From Penelope pileata (taxonomy: Eukaryota > Chordata > Aves > Galliformes > Cracidae): 64,000 nucleotides of DNA. Both the position numbers and the translations under genes were made by a program. The DNA is taken from assembly GCA_013396635.1 (NCBI GenBank), contig WBMW01005029.1:208090-272089 (forward strand), read 5' to 3'. Positions 49,916 to 62,008 of this stretch are shown one piece after another. The notes under the pieces are model-generated. The model searched no databases, was not told the DNA's origin, and saw only the letters and a list, made by a program, of their open reading frames with translations. The number at the start of each line of letters is the position of its first letter. Positions within the stretch are counted from its first letter, which is position 1.

Positions 49916-50020
49916 AAGCCTTGATCCTGTAAATATTTAAGCATATGCTTAATTTAGCTTAGTGATGCAATCTCTTACATAGTGATTAACAGGGCAAGAG
50001 TGTTTATAAGATTAGGGCCT
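49916..50020. repeat. Old amniote foldback repeat (palindromic, MITE-like)
   Basis: The arms at 49916-49942 (AAGCCTTGATCCTGTAAATATTTAAGC) and 49996-50020 (AAGAGTGTTTATAAGATTAGGGCCT) are inverted copies of one another with a few mismatches. A loop of about 50 bases holds the GCATATGCTTAA word. The pattern of 'ggccctgatcctgtaaa...', a 'gcacatgcttaa' spacer and the inverted arm is a familiar dispersed palindromic repeat of reptile and bird genomes. I do not assert its family name. It ends 23 bases before the transporter stop codon on the 3' side, so it should lie in that gene's 3' UTR and could fold as a hairpin. Confidence 0.6.
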
Positions 50021-50043
50021 TATTTGGCCTTCAGGAAATCTTT

Positions 50044-51195
50044 TTACCCTTCTCCAAATACTTTAAGCAGCCCTTTTATTGAGAAAACTGTGCCTGCAAG
50101 GCTGCAAAGGAAACCCAGAATAAAAACAGAGATATCTGCAGACTTCTCAAAGAAGGATAGTTTTTTCCATTTAAGTTTTAAATGGAAGAGAGAAGGAAGA
50201 AGAAAAGTCATAGCAGCACCTGTTACACTGCCTGTTAAACCCATAAGCAGGGCAAAATGTGGTATGAATATGGCCATCAGCAGAGTTAACAGGAGAAATG
50301 AACATCTTACACACAGAGCAAACAGTGGAGAGCTGTAATTGGAATAGTTGCTTCTAGAAATACAAGCACAAACAATTTCTGTGGCTGCAAAAAAGGGCAA
50401 AGGGTAAGAAAGAAGAGCCTTGGTTAACAGACACAAATTCACTAGGATCTGAAGAAATGATGGCAGGTTGTCAGTAATAACTTCCTTTGTCTCTTCACCC
50501 CAAGTCAAAAATGCAGTCAGGGCAAAGGTTGTTTTCAAGACACAAGCAAAACAATGAGTCCAATTCAGCATACACCTAAATTCCTCTGGATTTTTCATGT
50601 TACCTTCAAGTGTAGGAAGAAATATTTGTGAAGTGTAACTGAAAATGATCACCCCTATGGAGACCAAGAAGTCCTCAAATTCAAGGGAGAGACTGAATTT
50701 TGCCCAGGACCACTGATGAATTTGTGTGAGACAGTAGGTCATCACTACAAAGATGATAACAAAATGGACAAAGGAACAAAGCTGGCTGAGTTTGGAGACA
50801 ATTTTGAGAGTTTTGATAAATACACAAGGCAGCAGTGTAACAAATGCAATTACAGACCAAGTTTTCTCAGTCACTGGTACATACGGAAAACTATGTGACA
50901 GCAAGTTCCCACTAACAACCAGATATAAAATACATGTCATGATCAGTTCCATCACTTGTGTCACATTGACAACTATGCCACCTAGTTTGGGAGATAACTT
51001 TTTGCAGCAGGCATTTGCAACGTCTTCATACGTATCTCTCACTCTTATGAGTTGTCCATCTTCATTTTCTTCATACAGGCAAGCGATTAGAATTTTGCCT
51101 GTATAACAGCATAATGCTGCAGCCAAGACAATAAGAAACAGGCCACTGTATCCACTGTGGAGAAGAGCATATGGCAATCCTAGGACAAAAATTCC
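50044..51195 (-). CDS. SLC32-family vesicular inhibitory amino acid transporter-like protein (VIAAT/VGAT paralogue), terminal exon
   Basis: Minus-strand terminal exon of 383 codons plus stop. It opens after a strong acceptor (polypyrimidine tract, then CCTCTTCAG at about 51196-51209) in phase 0 with [20 protein letters not shown], which matches the point where SLC32A1 coding exon 2 begins ([16 protein letters not shown], from memory). The family loads GABA and glycine into synaptic vesicles by proton-driven exchange, in the AAAP (amino acid/auxin permease) fold. Near-identical family blocks include [19 protein letters not shown] (residues 29-47), [54 protein letters not shown] and [12 protein letters not shown]. 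About nine or ten hydrophobic helices are visible. Between them the sequence departs clearly from SLC32A1, with a shorter late loop (about residues 280-295) and a short C-terminal tail. No stop or frameshift is seen, so it looks functional. The first in-frame start-like codon is a leucine TTG, so translation must begin in an upstream exon that I did not find. Substrate is inferred. Confidence 0.93.
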   Translation of the reverse strand, partial: GIFVLGLPYALLHSGYSGLFLIVLAAALCCYTGKILIACLYEENEDGQLIRVRDTYEDVANACCKKLSPKLGGIVVNVTQVMELIMTCILYLVVSGNLLSHSFPYVPVTEKTWSVIAFVTLLPCVFIKTLKIVSKLSQLCSFVHFVIIFVVMTYCLTQIHQWSWAKFSLSLEFEDFLVSIGVIIFSYTSQIFLPTLEGNMKNPEEFRCMLNWTHCFACVLKTTFALTAFLTWGEETKEVITDNLPSFLQILVNLCLLTKALLSYPLPFFAATEIVCACISRSNYSNYSSPLFALCVRCSFLLLTLLMAIFIPHFALLMGLTGSVTGAAMTFLLPSLFHLKLKWKKLSFFEKSADISVFILGFLCSLAGTVFSIKGLLKVFGEG

Positions 51196-51225
51196 CTGAA
51201 GAGGAAAAAGAGAAAGAAAATATAG
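51196..51225 (-). other. Splice acceptor of the SLC32-like terminal exon
   Basis: Read on the minus strand, about 25 mostly pyrimidine bases (TTTTCTTTCTCTTTTTCCTC) lead to TTCAG, directly before the GGA codon that begins the conserved transporter sequence. The AG is at 51196-51197. It marks the 3' end of an intron whose upstream exon was not recognised. Confidence 0.85.
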
Positions 51226-54200
51226 CTCAAAATCCCTGAGGCAAAATGTTTACTGGAAGCCACAATCCTATACTTGCCCTCTGTTGAGCACTGTGTTCAC
51301 CAAACTGCATAGTGGAAGTATTGCTACATTCAGGTAAGTAACGATCATGAGAAATATGTTTATTTATGATAAATGAAATTATCAGCAAAAGTAACTGCTC
51401 CTATTGACACGCGTGTAATGATAAGCTAGGAAAAAGAGAATGTGGATGAATGATAGAGTCAGGTTCTTAGTTAATATTTAACACTGATGTGATTAGAAGC
51501 ACATTTTAGAAGGTTCAGAGGCAGTTATTCAGTCAACATGCATATTAATGAAACAGGTTCAATAACAGTAAAATTAAGCAGCTGTATCATCATCATCTCC
51601 GTAACTTTCATTTAAACTAAAAATAGCACTGTAGCTAGATCCAGCAATGACAATTCTATTCAGTGTAAAAATTGTTAACAAACCTCTGGAAAGAAAAGGG
51701 CATTAGAGTGACAGCAGAGTTGTCTTGTGCTTCTTCTGTGGCTTCTGTCCTCCTCATGCAGCCTTTACAGTAGTTAGGTCCACTATTACAGCATTTTTTC
51801 TCAAAAGCTGAGATTATATAATGTGCAGACTTATTTAGGTGTTTAAAACATGCATGAAATATATAGACATATTTTAAACAGTTTCAGAAATGGATGGAAT
51901 TATATTTTATTTAGTAAAATGTGGCATTCAAGTTTCATAGATCAGTATGTGTATTTCTATGTCGTTTTTTCCCTCTTCTTTCTCTCTATAGAAAGAGAAA
52001 AGACACTTGTATGTAGTTTAATTTTAATCAGCACAAAACCAACAAAACCTTTGAACAATAGTTATTCATAAAATAATCCAGTTTAGAAAAGAAATTGCTT
52101 TGACATTTCTCTTCATATATTCCAATGCAATGCACATTAGTCAGACTGGTCAGGAGTTTTTTGTTCCTTGTGACCGAAAAGTAGAAAACAAAATACAGTT
52201 AACTAGTTCTACAGAAATTTTTACTTCCGTATTTATTACAACACTGGTGATGTGATGAAATAAGAGCATTCACACTCCTGTTTTCTATTCCAGCCTGACG
52301 GGACTTGATTTGGATCAATTTTGTCTTAATTCTGTTTCTGACCAGGCCTGAGGAACCTCGTTCTGCCCTGCTAAGCCTGTGAACCTTCAAGAGAAAGAGG
52401 CCTTTCACATCCAGTGAGCCATCAAGATGTCCACTTGATGGCTCACAAACCAGTAGGATCTTCCCGAAGTGCTAAATTTCATGTTGGTATTACTCAGCAG
52501 AATTAATTGCTATCCACATTTTTAAATGAAATCCTTGCTACTACACATTAACCACCAGTAGCTTTCTGAACCTTTCTGAACTTTTTCTGAACTTGCCAAG
52601 TTTCTAGTCTAAAATGCTGATCACAACTCCTTTTATAGTAAATGGGATTTCCTTCAGAAAGCAGCTCATTTCACTCATTACACAGTGGCTGAAGTTTGAT
52701 GGGACAAATACCATCCTTTGGACATTCCTTTAGGCAGAGGAGGAGTTCTCTTCTCTGTAGTTACGCTGTGTACCACTGCTTACAGGTTCAGAGATCTACA
52801 TTTTATTTCCTGTGAAACATGGGAAACCCTCCCACTCTCCTTGAAGGGAGCAACGCCCTCTTTCTCTCACTTCCTGAGTGAGTAGTGCTGCTGATTGCTT
52901 TCAGGAATCAAGGAAGAAGGAATGAGTTTAACAATCTAAATCTCAATTTCTGACTTTTCCAGCCACAATCTTGGGCATGAGATCTTATGAGGACAAGTGC
53001 TTCAGGCATGCTTCTGTCTTTGTTGTTTTCTGTCAACTCACTCAGGCACTGTAGCCAGCATGCTACTCTTTTGTGAAGGCAGCTTAGGAGCCCAGCTCTG
53101 TTTCAGTTAGCCAAGAAGATGGGTGCCCGGCTCAGCTTCACAGGCTTTGTACTTTGTTCCCCATTTCTCTGTGGTACAGGCCTGATCCATACAGAGGGTT
53201 CAAAAGAGAGGCAATTTTTCAAACTGTAGGTAATCACCAATGTATATAAAGTATTCTTGTTTTCCTCCAGCCATGAGATAGCCATACTCTTCAGGCTCAC
53301 TGTGATTCACCTGAATCATCAACTGGAAAAGAAGGGTTAGAGGGACCTAAATCAAAACACTGTGTTTTCTCTAAGTCAATGAGAGTGTCCATCATATGAA
53401 CCAGTGTCATTGCCAGTCTCACCAGGCCTCACTCTAAATACAGATATCTTCAATATTCAGCCGAATTAGAGCTAAAAGTATCATATTAATTACATGCCTT
53501 AGTATGTCTTGATTAAAAGCTCTATGCTTTATGCCCTGTAACAGAGGTACTTCAGTTATCACTCTCATAAAAATACAGATATGCACTACATAACTTTCTG
53601 GTTGTTTTCAAGACTTACAGCAATGTTTTTGTATAAATTACAGGTACTGTTTCATTTAGGAGCTGGAACACCCACCTGGCTAGCTTGTGGTACTTCAGTC
53701 ACCCCGATTTCCCTACTCCATACATTAATGGCTTGGCTCCATTCTAATACAGGCCTTGTGACCCAGTTAGCTTGCAGTTAGCATTTCTTGTGTATGGGAA
53801 CTTCATTGCAGTGTTCAAAATTGCACAATTTTTGCCATTTAATAAGCTACTTTCTTAAAAAGAATAGACATTGATCTGTATCCGGGCTGCAGGTAGCACA
53901 CACATAACAGTAGTTTTGGTATTCTATCTTGCCATTTTTAATCACACGTTTCATTGACTGGCAAGTTAGGTAGTTGCCTTAAGTACAAAATGTGTTTTCT
54001 TTCCTATGAAAACAATCCTTGGAGTACATTTACATAACAGATTGAATTTAAGAGCATCACAAATAAACCAAATCTGTGAAAAAGTCAGAAAGATAAAAGC
54101 CAAAGTCATCTTCCATATTAACATAAGAACAATGATGTTTTCTCAGTTTCTTGCAATTTGTAGCAAGCTTATCTCGTTTGCTTCATACTCACAGCATCAT

Positions 54201-56124
54201 TATTTTGCCCCTTAACCTGCATTTGGGAGTTCAAACGGTATCTGCAGACCTGAAGGGTGACTGTGTAATTAAACTGCAGGTAAGTGTCAGAGCAGGCTTT
54301 ACGCACACAATGGCTTTTTTTTCCCCCTGCTGAATTTAGTCCATTAATGTTTATATGACCAGCCTCAACCTAAACCAAAGAACAAGTCTTTCAAAGACGC
54401 TATCACATTTGACAGCCATTTGCAGTCCTCCCCACAGGTATCTGCTTTTCCTAGCTTAATTGCTAGTTTAATCAAAGTACAACATAATTCTAACCTCTAA
54501 CGTCTCTTTAGTGTTTGTTCATATCAGATAATAACTTTATTTGGTACTTAACACACATCATGAAAAATCTTTTCACACAAGATGAAAAAAGTTTTTTTTT
54601 TTTTTGAAACTTTTAAAATTTCAGACCTAATTAAACAAACACATTTTTACTCTATGTTCTTTCTTAAAATTATGCATCAGTTATTGCCAATTTGAAATTA
54701 CATCTAGTGAGTTCAGAATTTCTAAAGTGAACATTTCTGTGGAAACTATTAAGTTTTCCTTTCAGGTGATGCCTTCAACAGCTCTTTCCTAGAGTTTGCA
54801 AAAAATAGCTGGCAAGATTTATGCAAGGGACTTACCATTTCTGTGTCCTTTGGGTTTCAGTTAATAACAAAAAGCAAACATTGGGACATCACTAGTTTTG
54901 CAGCTTTTTGGCTAAGGAGCATGGTTAGTAGAGAGAAATGGGAGAGCTCTGAACACGCCGGTATGTTAAGTAGGGATGATGTGAAATGATGTGAAATGTG
55001 AAGAGCATTGCTCTTCCTGTCTTGTCAGTAATTGCTTTTCTATAAAAACAAACAAACAAACAAATAATAATAAAAAAAGAAATAAGGCTTCTTTTACCAG
55101 CATATTGTCAAAGTACTACAAAATAGCCTGAAAATGTTAGTGATGTTCATGAGGGCTGAAAGACTCTTTTTCAGACTCCAAAACCCACTGTAGATTCTTC
55201 TATTCTTACCTTTCCAAAAGCAATGCTTTCTGTTAGGACCATTTCCTGCACGCCGCCAAGTTTAAAGAGTTTAATTTCAATGATAAAGATACTTTTAATA
55301 AATGCTTATTTTACTGTCAGTGCAATAACACAGCACAGGCACTGAGCTGTGTTCTCCAATTTAAAATTTGGCAGCCTTAGAGCATTGCTTGAAGTGACTT
55401 ATCTGTGGAAAATTCCTCCTCCATAGAGAAATTATTTCATAGTGGGCTGTTGCTGAAGGTGGCTTTTGCGCACCTCTCATGAGGAGAGAGTGTGGAGAGA
55501 GAATGTCAGCACTGCACTACTTCTCTGCCACTGGAATAGGGACCCAGGTAATTCCTACACCATCTGTCAATCCGTGTTTGGACCAGCCTGGTCTCAGCAC
55601 TTGCTTTTATTGAGTGTTCTGATCTGGTCTTCTCGTGTCCAAATTGTGGCAGCCTCAGCTGTGAGACATTAATTAAAAATGAGCAGCAAAAAGAACAGTT
55701 TCTTAAGTTGCTTCCCAGACTTTTTTTCTTCTGAGCTTTGTCTGGGATGCATGCCTTCCTGAGTGCTTTTATTTTCAAGTATTCTAGTGCAAAGTCAAAT
55801 AGGTTAGCTCTAAAAATGTGGTTTTAAGGTAATCTATTTATAAAATAGAAAAACAGAAAAAGCACTCACATAGTTGGATAGAGTGGAAAAGTAGTCTTTG
55901 AAGCAATCCACTATCACAGCTGAACTTGAGTAGTTATTTGCCAGCAGAGGGGGACCACAAACTTGCTCAGCCAGCTGACCCTTCCCTGGCCTTTGTCTTC
56001 CAAGACATTTGCAAGGCTTGGGTATTTTCACGTCAGATTGAGGATGAAAGTGGGCCTTTTATAATCATACTGCCTTTTGACACCATTTCACCTCAGGATA
56101 AGCACCTCCCGAGGAATAAAATAT
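51226..56124. other. Presumed intron or upstream region of the SLC32-like gene
   Basis: No second exon is recognised. I searched the minus strand for the expected N-terminal pattern (W-N-V-T-N-A-I-Q before a donor) and did not find it. Weak exon-like items are a 41-codon minus frame after an acceptor-like TTCTTTTCCAG at 53322 and a good minus-strand donor at 55210, discussed elsewhere. An AAAC/AATAAT tract lies at 55043-55079. Confidence 0.45.
55043..55079. repeat. (AAAC)n/(AAT)n A-rich microsatellite
   Basis: Four AAAC units are followed by AAT units and an A run. It is a simple repeat without further context. Confidence 0.8.
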
Positions 56125-56296
56125 AGAATCATAGAATCAGAGAATGGTTCAGGTTGGAAGGGACCTTAGAGATCATCTTGTTCCAACCCCCCTGCCATGG
56201 GCAAGGACACCTCCCACTAGACCAGGTTGCTCAAAGCCCCATCCAGCCTGGCTTTGAATACTTCCAGGGAGGGGGCATCAACGACTTCTCTGGGCA
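56125..56296 (-). mobile_element. CR1 LINE 3' fragment, minus strand
   Basis: On the plus strand it begins with the reversed tail AGAATCAT AGAATCAG AGAATGG, then GGTTGGAAGGGACCTTAGAG, then CCATGGGCAAGGACACCTCCC and GGTTGCTCAAAGCCCCATCC. It ends near GACTTCTCTGGGCA. This is a typical CR1 3' end in reverse orientation with no coding part. It is little diverged, so fairly young. Confidence 0.93.
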
Positions 56297-56549
56297 TATG
56301 TTTAGAAAAATGCACAAATGAGCACAGTTTAGCACCCTGAGAAAACATCAATGTTTGTTGATGTTTGGTTTTAACACCTTGTAATCCCAAGTAAAGTGCT
56401 TTATTTTATCGGCTGTTCTGGCCTGAAATATGACACCTTAAAAACAAAGCAGAATGAAAGGTAGTTAAAAAGTAATGGAGACTGAATCATGGTCAGAGTT
56501 GAGACATGCCAAGAGGCAATTGAATAAAATGAAGTAAAAGTTATGTTAC

Positions 56550-56580
56550 AAAAAAAAACAAAAAGAGAGAGAGAGAGATA
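56550..56580. repeat. Poly-A/(GA)n microsatellite
   Basis: An A run interrupted by one C leads into six to seven GA dinucleotides, ending at about 56580. Confidence 0.85.
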
Positions 56581-57190
56581 TTTCACTTTAAAACTTAATC
56601 AGACGGAAAAGTAAATTAAGAAATGAAGACAAATTTGACTGAAAATAATTCAGTTAGTACAGCTCTGCTATATGCAGAACGCATGCTAATATGCCAGACT
56701 GCTGAATTAACTCTGATTGCCTTTCTCACCATCTGCAGTTACTCCACTGGAACAGTTCATTTAAGCCTAACTATATTCCCAACTACTTATTTGATTCCCT
56801 GCATGAATTTGTGTTAGGCATAGAAACAACATAGGAAATCCTCCTTCATGGATTTTCTTGGAAAAGCAGGGAGATAAATTCAAGAAGCATTTGTTTTCGT
56901 TTGAAATATTTTCCAGAACTGATGCAAACCTGTTTTGCTGTGGTATTTGTAAGAAAATACTACCTTATTAGCTCTAAATTCAAAAATATGTCAAATGTCT
57001 TAATGTCATGACATGATAATGGAATTATTTGCTTGCAGATGTCCGTGATCTTTTTCCTTTCTCAGCAACCTCTATGATCAACAGAGATTTTGTATTTTCT
57101 TCCAGATCATTATTGACTACAATGAATAATACTGGACCAGATACCAATTATTCTACTAGATAGTCTCCTCATCCTAGCATAAACTCATGT

Positions 57191-57367
57191 AGAACCAAAG
57201 AATTGCAGAATAGTTGAGATTGGAAGGCACATCTGGGTCCGTCTCGTTCAACCCTGGCTCAAGCAGGAATACCCAGAGCAGCTTGCTCAGGTCCCTGTCC
57301 AGGTGGCTTTTGAAGATCTCCAAGTAGGGAGACTCCACAGACTCTCTGGGCAGGCTGTGTCAGTGCT
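57191..57367 (-). mobile_element. CR1 LINE 3' fragment, minus strand, older copy
   Basis: The order on the plus strand is AGAATTGCAGAATAG-type tail remnants, GAGATTGGAAGGCACATCTG, then GTTCAACCCTGGCTCAAGCAGG. It continues with CCCTGTCCAGGTGGCTTTTGAA and ends at ACTCTCTGGGCAGGCTGTG. It has the same region and orientation as the copy at 56125-56296 but more substitutions, and the terminal 8-mers are degraded. It was an independent insertion. Confidence 0.88.
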
Positions 57368-60300
57368 TAACAATTTGCTTTGACAATAAATCTACATTGA
57401 CTGTTACTTTTTTGGAATCTGTAACTTAGGCAGTTTTTAATCCATTTGAAATGTATTGTATTGCTGCGCTGATTGTTATATCAGAATGTTGTGTATTAAT
57501 ATGTCAAAATTCCTTTTAAAGTCTAAAGATATTATTTTTCACTACCTAGATTATGAAAAAGAATTATATGAAGTGTGCTTATTAAGGACTGTAAGGATTT
57601 CTTCAAAACCACAGATTGACTCTAATTATATTCCTAGCTTTTAATTCTGTGTCAATTAAAGCCTGCATTAATAATTACATTATTTTTCTCAGAATTGTTG
57701 ATAGGTTTAACCAGTTACGATTTAACTGGCTTTTAAAATATTACTGTGATATCCATAGTCTTCTGAAAATTCCAAATGAAACAGCAATTTAGTATTCTCA
57801 GACTAGACGTATCTTTAGCTAAGTCTTCCAAATGCAAACTTGCTGGGCATTCCAATTTCAAAATATTAATGAGATAACATCTTAACATTCCTTTTAAATT
57901 GTACCTGCAGTTATCTAATAGTTAATTGTCCCAGCCTAAGCTAGTCATCAAAGCTTCCTCTATAAAGAACAGAAAAAATAAGCATCTCAACTTATAACTC
58001 ACCTATTTTAAGATACATGGATAGCCAAGCTGAAATTAATTTCCTGCTAGAGAAGCCTGTTTCTCTGGCTGGTCAATGAATGGAGTGTGGACAAGCAGCT
58101 TAGAAATTCTGAGAGTTAACTTCCAAATGTTAGCATGACGCCCATCCTGAAAAACTTCAAAATGGCCCCCTATTATCCTCTGCTATAAGTACCTCCTCCT
58201 CATTCCCTCCAGCTAGAGAATAGAAACATTTGCATTCTTTTTAGAGTTATGAACAATTTTAGATCCCCCCCTCTTCAGCTAGTAGAGGGAATCAGTATAG
58301 CAAAATTCAATGTGAGATCTTAGGGAAGAGGAATGTGATATCATGTTATCAAATCTCTAAGTTGACTAAACCCACTCACAACACTGATGTGTGTGACATA
58401 GTGGCGTGGTCGGGATCACTTGCGTACTGCAAGGAGGACAGATGATGCTGGTAGGCAAGGCCTCAACGTATCTCTGGTGTTCATCTTAACTGGTGATGAC
58501 AAACAGATTTTAAATTTATCTTTTACACTCATTTGTAGTGGATCCTGGTTTTATACATACTGTCGTCCTCTTCATTCCCTTAACTCTATGAAAGGTCAGT
58601 TTTTCTACTTTTTCATTTGATTGAAATCGCATATATAGTGCTCTGTAGCAGTTAACACATCAACACTAGAACAAAGTTGTGCTCTTCTGATGCTTTTACA
58701 CAAACACATACAGTCACATAGTTTCACACGTTTCTATGCATACTTAATTCACTATTAATGTTTATGTTTCAAAATTTTACACGAAACCTTTTTTTTTCCC
58801 TAATTCCTAAAAATTGTACTAATCCGTGGAGGATGCATTTCTTCCTAGTGCCTTTGGACTCCTGTATCGCTTCACTAGACTTCATAATTTATAATTTACA
58901 ATGATTACTCTCACCCTCCCTTTCTCCCTTTTATTGTAAATGTATATATGTTAAATTTTAATTGATACATTCACAACTGTAATTGGAGGGGTTTTAACAC
59001 ATAGGCACACTACTTCTTAATTGTGAGATGTGACTTCTGGATATCTCATAAATTCTTGTTAAGTAACTTTCAAATTACTTACGCTATTTGCTGTCTGTAT
59101 TTATTCTTTCTAATCAATTATCTCTCAAAATTTTCTCCAGGTTTTTAAAATTCACTCCTTTGAAGTAGTGAGTATATATATATTACTGTCCTCTGTTTTC
59201 CCTTAATGAATACAATTAGATCCACTGATCTGTTCATCTTTATACAAGGTAATGAGGCTCAAAATAGAATTACCTTATGTTAGGTTCAATACCTTTTGTG
59301 TTAGACAATTATCATCTATCATTTTTAGAAATTTTAATGATGTTTTACTGCAGACTGCATACAACTTCTAGCACAGGTCTCTAAAATGGAAGTTATCAAG
59401 AACTATACAATTTGTCTTTCCAGACAATAACTCTAATGCAGATAATCATCTCTCTAAGGTGGAGTGCCACGCTGGCTTCTTTTACCAACGCTTTTAAAAA
59501 AAAAAAAGTTTTTTATCTGATTATTTTAAAATTTCAGTCACATAACTGTATATGCAATATGAATTATGTTCTTTTTCTCCTCAGTAGTAAGAATTTCCTG
59601 CTTCTCTAGCTGACTCCAGACTCCAGAAAAACAATTCATCCTTTTTCCCCGTTGCTTCTCTGTTTGTTCGCAGAATTTGAATTCAAAATATTATGAGATC
59701 TTCTGTAGAAAACTTCAAATATTGTCGATGGCCTGTACAACCTTAGCAGCTGATCCATCTCTTTTAAAGTGAGTGAAAAATCTTCCTTTAACTTCAAGGA
59801 TAATTGAATTATTCCCTAGCAACCTTGTTTTTTCCTGATTTATCTTATTCTTTCTCTCTGCCAATGCCAGCCTGCTTTAGCTGCAGGGAAGAAAGTGAGT
59901 AAGGTGTTTATTTTGTGATTAATGCTTTAAATCAGCTCATAAACTGAGAGAAATGTCAGAAGTGTTCGTCTGTCACTCCTTCAGGTCTTGTAAAGAGTAG
60001 ATAAGGCAGACAGACTGCTCAGGAGATGCTATGATAAGATACGCAGGTAAGGAAGTTGCTGGTCTGTATTGCAAAGTGTACGTGTCCATTTGACTGACAG
60101 AGAAGCTGCTGGTTTTGTTCTCCTGTTGGTAGTCAGATCAGTATTAGGAATCTCCTAAAGATTAGGAAAAGGAATAGAGGGAAGAAAACGTCTCAACAAA
60201 TAGAAGATTTGATGCTATTGAATGTGACAGCTGATCTCATTGGCTTTGCTATTGGTTTACATATTTGTTCTCAAACTGAAATAATATACTTGATGCTTAA

Positions 60301-61941
60301 TTCTGGTTTGATGGAAAACTGTTAGTTTGCATAAATTCGTAGCTGTCTGTAAGAATGCTCTGAATCACACAAAATACACCTCCCAAGAAAATTACCTTTT
60401 AAGAAAATAAGTTATTTCCCTGGATCTCAAAGGATAAAGCAGGCTTTGGTAAAAGAATGAGGGCTTTTGTTATGTGTTTTGGAGAGAAGAGGAAGAAGAA
60501 ATGAAAAAAAATTAAAGCATCCAAAACAAACTATTTTGAAAGATAGTGATGGTGAGCAATGTGGAGTCACTGACTGCCTATCCATTTCTCACATCACATC
60601 TCATCACTGACTCCCAGGTTTTCACCTGAAGATAGGCAGGTACTCAGAACTTTCAGCAACAGGAGAATGGGGTTCCATGAAGGCATGATTGAAAGAGGCA
60701 GAGAGGGGACTGTGAGAGACTGGAAGCAAAGCAAAGCAGTGGGGACTGTAATAATTTTATTTGAGCGTGCACTGACATAATAAAAGGAAGAGTTAAAGTG
60801 TGCAGAAAGTTCAGACTTGGGCTGGGAGGAAGGATTTGTCTTGTTAGGAATTTTTCGTGAATGGTGCCTGTACAGGACAAGAAACAGTTCCTGTTACTTA
60901 CAAAAGCAAGGCTGCAGAGAACACAACTTATGCACCTCTGAGAGGTGAAATGGAGCCAGGTTATGACTTCTGGAAGCTGGGTTACATTTTCAGAAAGCTG
61001 GCATAGAATTTATCATGACTGCATGCAGAGTAAAATGTGACTGATTCCTCTCCTGGCTAATATTATCCTGTTCTTTCCTCTGCACAGACCCAACCACCAA
61101 TTTTAGGTGGACTTTTACTCAAGCTATAATGGCTCCCAGAGCTCAGCATATTAAGGGGAAATTTGTCTTCTTACAGCACTGCCTGGAGAGAATGCACTTA
61201 ATAGTTTGGGTGAAAGACGTAAATAGTGGCATACTATTATTTTTGGTGTCTGTGAAGCAGTAAACTTACATAGAATACCATAACATATTGAATATGTGAG
61301 AAAAGATACAGCTTTACTACTAGGCTAGGTGTAGACAACAAATCTCCACTGCATTTCCTCTCTTAACCTCAGTTAAACTTCAGTGGCACCCTGAGGCTTC
61401 TGCCTTTAGGATAAAAGAAACAGCAATAGATTATACTGCTGAAGTTCCATCACACGCAGATACAGATAAAGTTGGTAGTGCAAATGAATTCCCATAGTGG
61501 AAGTGTTTCTATCCTATAATGAAATAAAAGATCACATCATTCTTAAAATTCAACAAAGGTGAATAATTCAACCAATTTTGAGTAGATTAGACAAAAATCC
61601 CCTAATTTTTATAGTTAATAATGAGAAAAAATACCGATCAGAAAAGAAATGTGACAGAGTTTTCTGCCATCCCCTGAATACTCAGTATAAATGCAGAATT
61701 ATTTAATCTCTCCTTTTAGAAAAAAATAAAAATTGCCTATAGTTATGCATTGTGAAAGAAGGCATATGGCATATCAAATGCACGCCGAAGATGCTTTTTT
61801 AAGGTCTGTAGATGTAACATACTGAAAGTGTTATCACTTGAGTAATTTCTCATTATGGTTATACATACTGTGACACACCGGTTCTTGACATCTATTGGCC
61901 TATGAACATGAGTGCTGGAGTTATAAAGTAAGCCATATATA

Positions 61942-62008
61942 TTCTTTTTCTGTTTTCACTTTTTTCTTTTCCACTTTTTTTTTCTTTCTTCCCTTTTTTT
62001 TTTTTTTC
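61942..62008. repeat. Pyrimidine-rich tract with poly-T
   Basis: Nearly 70 bases consist almost wholly of T and C, ending in a run of about 16 T. It produces a short Phe/Ser-rich frame that is compositional, not a gene. Confidence 0.75.

Noticed and set aside
50753..51106. 117-codon plus-strand frame opposite the transporter exon
   Set aside because: It is antisense to strongly conserved SLC32 coding sequence and has no family resemblance. It is a shadow frame.
53290..53322. CAG-GTGAAT donor considered as the exon 1 end of the transporter
   Set aside because: The residues before it (FQLMIQ) match SLC32 only at the last two positions, and the frame is stopped within about 12 codons.
55210..55295. 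Minus-strand frame ending in a good splice donor (AAAG then GTAAGA), considered as the missing N-terminal exon of the transporter
   Set aside because: Phase 0 fits and the peptide ends VLTESIAFGK, but it lacks the W-N-V-T-N-A-I-Q pattern expected from the family, and there is no clear acceptor or start before an in-frame stop.
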